A stretch of DNA of 64,000 nucleotides from Tritrichomonas musculus (taxonomy: Eukaryota > Parabasalia > Tritrichomonadida > Tritrichomonadidae): contig JAPFFF010000007.1 in assembly GCA_039105265.1 (NCBI GenBank), positions 1,178,001 through 1,242,000 on the forward strand. Reading direction: 5' to 3'. The translations under genes were made by a program, and so were the position numbers. The notes beneath the pieces are model-generated. The model had not been told where the DNA came from. It searched no databases and saw nothing but the letters and a program-made list of their open reading frames with translations. Below, piece after piece: positions 61,051-64,000 of the stretch; the stretch's first letter is position 1, and each line of letters opens with the position of its first letter.

Positions 61051-64000
61051 ATGATTGGAGAGATTTTAAACCTTGCGAATTTAATTACCGCCGATTTGAA
61101 TGAAACATTTATTCATTGTGACGCGCAAAAATATAATGATGTCGTTATTACAGCAACAATTATGAAAAAAGATAATTTATATTTAATAACAGAATCAAAA
61201 ACACTTTCACAACCAATTGTTTGCAATATTGATCGCGATTTTAAGAAATCAAAATTTGTTTTTATATCACCTCGTTTAAATCAAATTATTTGGATCAATC
61301 ACGAATCAAAATATTATATAATATCGATTACAAAATTGCTCAAGTTTATTAACCCTGAAAAAATTGAAGGAATTCCGGAAAATAGCCCCTTTAATTTATC
61401 ATCTTTCTTCCATTCTAACACTTCATTTCAATTAAATGAATCACGACCTGATATTAAAGGACAACTTACCTTTCAAGTTTTGTCTGCGTCATGGTGGGAA
61501 CCAAACCAATCAAATTCATTTGTTGTATTTGCAGAAAAGAATGGAATTCATATTCTCCACGTTAATCATCCAGAATCGAGCTTAAAGAGCTATCCACATA
61601 ATGATATTTCCCATATTCTTTTTAACCGATCAGAAGACAAATTAAATGTTACTCTGTTTACCAGTATCTCCTGCCACTTATACACTTATTCATACGAAAA
61701 TGGATCCATTGTTCTAAACCAGCAATATATACCACTTCAATTTAATCCAGCTCTTCCATTTTTTGTTCAGCAGAATTCTGCACAAAATGTTGCTCTTCAA
61801 AAAAAGAGCAATTATCAATCCAAATATGATATAAATAATACTTCAAACGACTCTTTATCTTCTCAAAATAATAATTGGTTATATTATATTCTCCAAGGGA
61901 AGCTCTCCTTTTTTGATTCAGATTATAATGATGTCGAAATAACCGAATTTCAATCAGATTCAAAAACTACAACATCAATAATAATAACAAGACATCTTAT
62001 TTTTTACTGTGATAAATGCGATGATGATAATTACAAAGTTTTTGCTAGATTTATTAATCCAGACCACAATCCAATTGTAATTTTAGAGCAAAAGGCTGAT
62101 ATTTATCTAATATCATTTGATGATGATGAAGTATTTTTGAATACACAAAATTCAATCATCCACGTCTCGCTCAAAAAAGAAATGATTGATGATATTTTTG
62201 CTCGTTTAGTCTTTAACAAGCATCTTGATGATGCAATATTCATTGGAACTGGACTTCAACTTTCTATTCCATATCTCTTCCAATACATCATTAATGAGTA
62301 CGTGAAACAAAAGAACTACACAGGAGCGTTTGAAATCATGCAGCATGAAAAATGTGACTTAAGAGACACTCTTCTTAGATTCCTTCAAAATGGACTGGAT
62401 CGCTTAGCTCTTCATGTAGCATTAACAAATCACAAGCAGCCGATGATTGAAAAATCGATTCCTTTGTTTGCTGATAGAGTTATTCTTAAGAACAGTGCTT
62501 TCTATTCTTTTACTAGATCAATGGAACAAATCTTTGGAAAAACAAACTATTTATTACCACCAGAAGAGTTCAGTAAATCATCTTTGTTTAGCGATTATAA
62601 ATCCAACGATCCAAAGTTACTTGCCAAAATCCCACTTGCTTTACAATTTAGATACAATATTTCATTTGGCATTGAAAATGACGATATTGATACATTGAAA
62701 AGTGCCTCTAAAATTGATCTTCACATTTATCGCAACTTTTCTTTATCAGCAGCTTATAAATCTCTTCTAAATCAATATCGTGCAATGATTGATACAAAAG
62801 AAGTTTTGATAACCAAATATGTCGACCAAATATGCACAAATCTAGCTTTCTTTCAGGATTCTGTCATCTTCCTTTCAGATAAGTTGTACATTGGAAATCA
62901 GCCTGTTTTAGAGATACCGTTTGAAATATCATCATTTGCAGTTAAAGGTAAAACTTTGTATGTAACTGACCAGTTATTGAACGTTTACAAAACAGAATTA
63001 CCAAGAATCGACTTCATTGAAATGCATGATATTCATCCAAGCATGAAAATCGAGTCCAATGATGAAATTGCGGTCTTTCTGTCTATTTCAGGAGACCTTT
63101 TCTTTGAAAATGGCGATTCTGTGGATGGTGAATATATTGACATTGCACTTGGAAAAGACTATGTTTATGCTGTCGACGATCAAGGCGATTTTTACTCGAT
63201 ATCAATTCAAGGACAAGAAGCTGATATCAAAAATGATGAATCGAGAACGTCATTTGAATCTGATATTATCAATACTCCTGACGGTTACGATTGTAGTCAT
63301 TTGAATAATAGAAACAATAAGGTTAGACATGAAGTACGAAAGAAGTTAACAAACCACTTCATTCATGCTGTTGCTGCTGCTGAAAATATACCAATTTTGA
63401 TCGCATCGAGAGAATTGATCATTATTGATTCGAAAGAATATAAAATTGCTCCTTTTGAATGCTCTACTAGCGGAAGAGAAGAATGTTATATTGGCGGTAG
63501 TGGTAGTATTATTGTTATTAATCAAGATGGGGTAATTGAAAAAACTATTGAGTATAATCAACGTATCGGATCGCTTATTTCGATAAAGAAGTCTAAGATT
63601 AATGGTAATTTGATTTTGTTAGGATCTGCTTCTTCTCCAATGGAGTTACTAAATGAACCAATTCCTTCAGTTGATAATCCGTCATTTGGCGAACTTAAGT
63701 TGATTGCATCTTCTAGGTATAACGAAAAATTCTTATTGAAACTATTTGATAAAGATCCATTCCGTACATTTTTTTATGCGATATTTGCGAAATGGGATAA
63801 AATTTCAGAATGCAGCCCTGCTGGTATTAAGAGCCTACAACCATATATCAACGACTTTTCTGAAGAAGGAGCATCTCATATCTTCCATTCTCTGCTTGCG
63901 AATCAACAAAATAAAAGCGATAATGATAATGATCAACATCAAAAAACAGAAAATCTTGATGGCATTTCATATCACATTTCAAGCGAAATGATAAAAAGTA
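61051..64000 (+). CDS. Large protein of unknown function, 3' end beyond window
   Basis: Open from the ATG at 61051 for 983 codons to the window edge, with an in-frame stop two codons before the start. The first 390 residues are beta-rich with a periodic blade-like pattern (VLSASWWEPNQSNSFVVFAE, WLYYILQGKLSFFDSDYN), suggesting a beta-propeller. A helical stretch follows (YVKQKNYTGAFEIMQHEKCD, RFLQNGLDRLALHVALTNH), as in coat or tethering proteins. Then comes a second beta-rich part (AFFQDSVIFLSDKLYIGNQPV, IALGKDYVYAVDDQGDFYSI). This order resembles membrane-traffic scaffolds, but I recognise no family. The missing C terminus would be needed to place it. Confidence 0.75.
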   Translation, partial: MIGEILNLANLITADLNETFIHCDAQKYNDVVITATIMKKDNLYLITESKTLSQPIVCNIDRDFKKSKFVFISPRLNQIIWINHESKYYIISITKLLKFINPEKIEGIPENSPFNLSSFFHSNTSFQLNESRPDIKGQLTFQVLSASWWEPNQSNSFVVFAEKNGIHILHVNHPESSLKSYPHNDISHILFNRSEDKLNVTLFTSISCHLYTYSYENGSIVLNQQYIPLQFNPALPFFVQQNSAQNVALQKKSNYQSKYDINNTSNDSLSSQNNNWLYYILQGKLSFFDSDYNDVEITEFQSDSKTTTSIIITRHLIFYCDKCDDDNYKVFARFINPDHNPIVILEQKADIYLISFDDDEVFLNTQNSIIHVSLKKEMIDDIFARLVFNKHLDDAIFIGTGLQLSIPYLFQYIINEYVKQKNYTGAFEIMQHEKCDLRDTLLRFLQNGLDRLALHVALTNHKQPMIEKSIPLFADRVILKNSAFYSFTRSMEQIFGKTNYLLPPEEFSKSSLFSDYKSNDPKLLAKIPLALQFRYNISFGIENDDIDTLKSASKIDLHIYRNFSLSAAYKSLLNQYRAMIDTKEVLITKYVDQICTNLAFFQDSVIFLSDKLYIGNQPVLEIPFEISSFAVKGKTLYVTDQLLNVYKTELPRIDFIEMHDIHPSMKIESNDEIAVFLSISGDLFFENGDSVDGEYIDIALGKDYVYAVDDQGDFYSISIQGQEADIKNDESRTSFESDIINTPDGYDCSHLNNRNNKVRHEVRKKLTNHFIHAVAAAENIPILIASRELIIIDSKEYKIAPFECSTSGREECYIGGSGSIIVINQDGVIEKTIEYNQRIGSLISIKKSKINGNLILLGSASSPMELLNEPIPSVDNPSFGELKLIASSRYNEKFLLKLFDKDPFRTFFYAIFAKWDKISECSPAGIKSLQPYINDFSEEGASHIFHSLLANQQNKSDNDNDQHQKTENLDGISYHISSEMIKS

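Noticed and set aside
1-64000. Search for tRNA, 5S and U6 genes by B-box-like and conserved bases
   Set aside because: No GGTTCGANTCC with a matching A box, and no recognisable 5S or U6 sequence was seen by eye. The TTCGAATCC near 45293 lies inside phosphoglucomutase. Distant or unusual RNA genes could still be missed.
1-64000. CRISPR array, bacterial operon or horizontally acquired cassette
   Set aside because: No regularly spaced repeats with unique spacers. The short tandem repeats have no spacers, and all recognisable genes are eukaryotic in type.

Overview
The window is nuclear DNA of a parabasalid flagellate, most like Tritrichomonas foetus or a close relative. The evidence is intron-poor genes with very A/T-rich spacers, an initiator-binding-domain (IBP39-type) protein, a TKL kinase fused to BspA-type leucine-rich repeats, a DUF3447/ankyrin protein, a kinase-Sel1 gene, and Tc1/mariner-type debris. 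Species is inferred from family content, not from an alignment.

Layout. 1-9 kb: a WNK/NRBP-type pseudokinase, a tubulin-tyrosine-ligase-like enzyme, a coiled-coil protein, an LCAT-family acyltransferase and an initiator-binding-domain protein. 9-19.5 kb: an A/T-rich gene desert with a small terminal-inverted-repeat element (copy 1), short direct repeats, two opposed pieces of a degraded transposon-like gene family and a Tc1-type transposase remnant. 19.6-23.2 kb: a TBC1D5-like RabGAP and the TKL kinase-BspA fusion. 23.2-26.5 kb: a second desert with copy 2 of the small element. 26.5-31 kb: a decayed IFT144/WDR19 gene, an ankyrin gene cut by two 22-base A/T-only inserts, and a thioredoxin-fold protein without CXXC. 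31-55.3 kb: dense housekeeping genes, including an exportin-T-like protein, a small histone-fold protein, an inositol 5-phosphatase with an 18-bp coding repeat array, an RIIa-domain protein, a large helical protein, MPP10, PGM2-like phosphomutase, CHMP1-like ESCRT-III, several coiled-coil or disordered proteins, a CM1-motif (centrosomin/CDK5RAP2-type) coiled-coil protein and a DUF3447 protein. 55.4-59.6 kb: a broken kinase-Sel1 gene with a 128-bp inverted-repeat element in its last coding segment. 60.4-64 kb: a Q-rich small protein and a large unknown protein that runs off the window.

How the genes relate. There are no operons. Genes are single units, often in head-to-head pairs with 65-280 bp between start codons. 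Functional themes are microtubules and flagella (TTLL, RIIa, CM1, IFT144 relic), membrane traffic and lipids (TBC, CHMP1, inositol 5-phosphatase, LCAT) and RNA or nuclear work (MPP10, exportin-T-like, initiator-binding protein). Gene-dense blocks alternate with A/T-rich blocks where mobile-element and gene relics collect. The oddest observation is the pair of 22-base A/T-only inserts between consecutive ankyrin repeats: leaving out exactly 22 bases at each site gives normal ankyrin spacing, yet neither insert has GT-AG ends.
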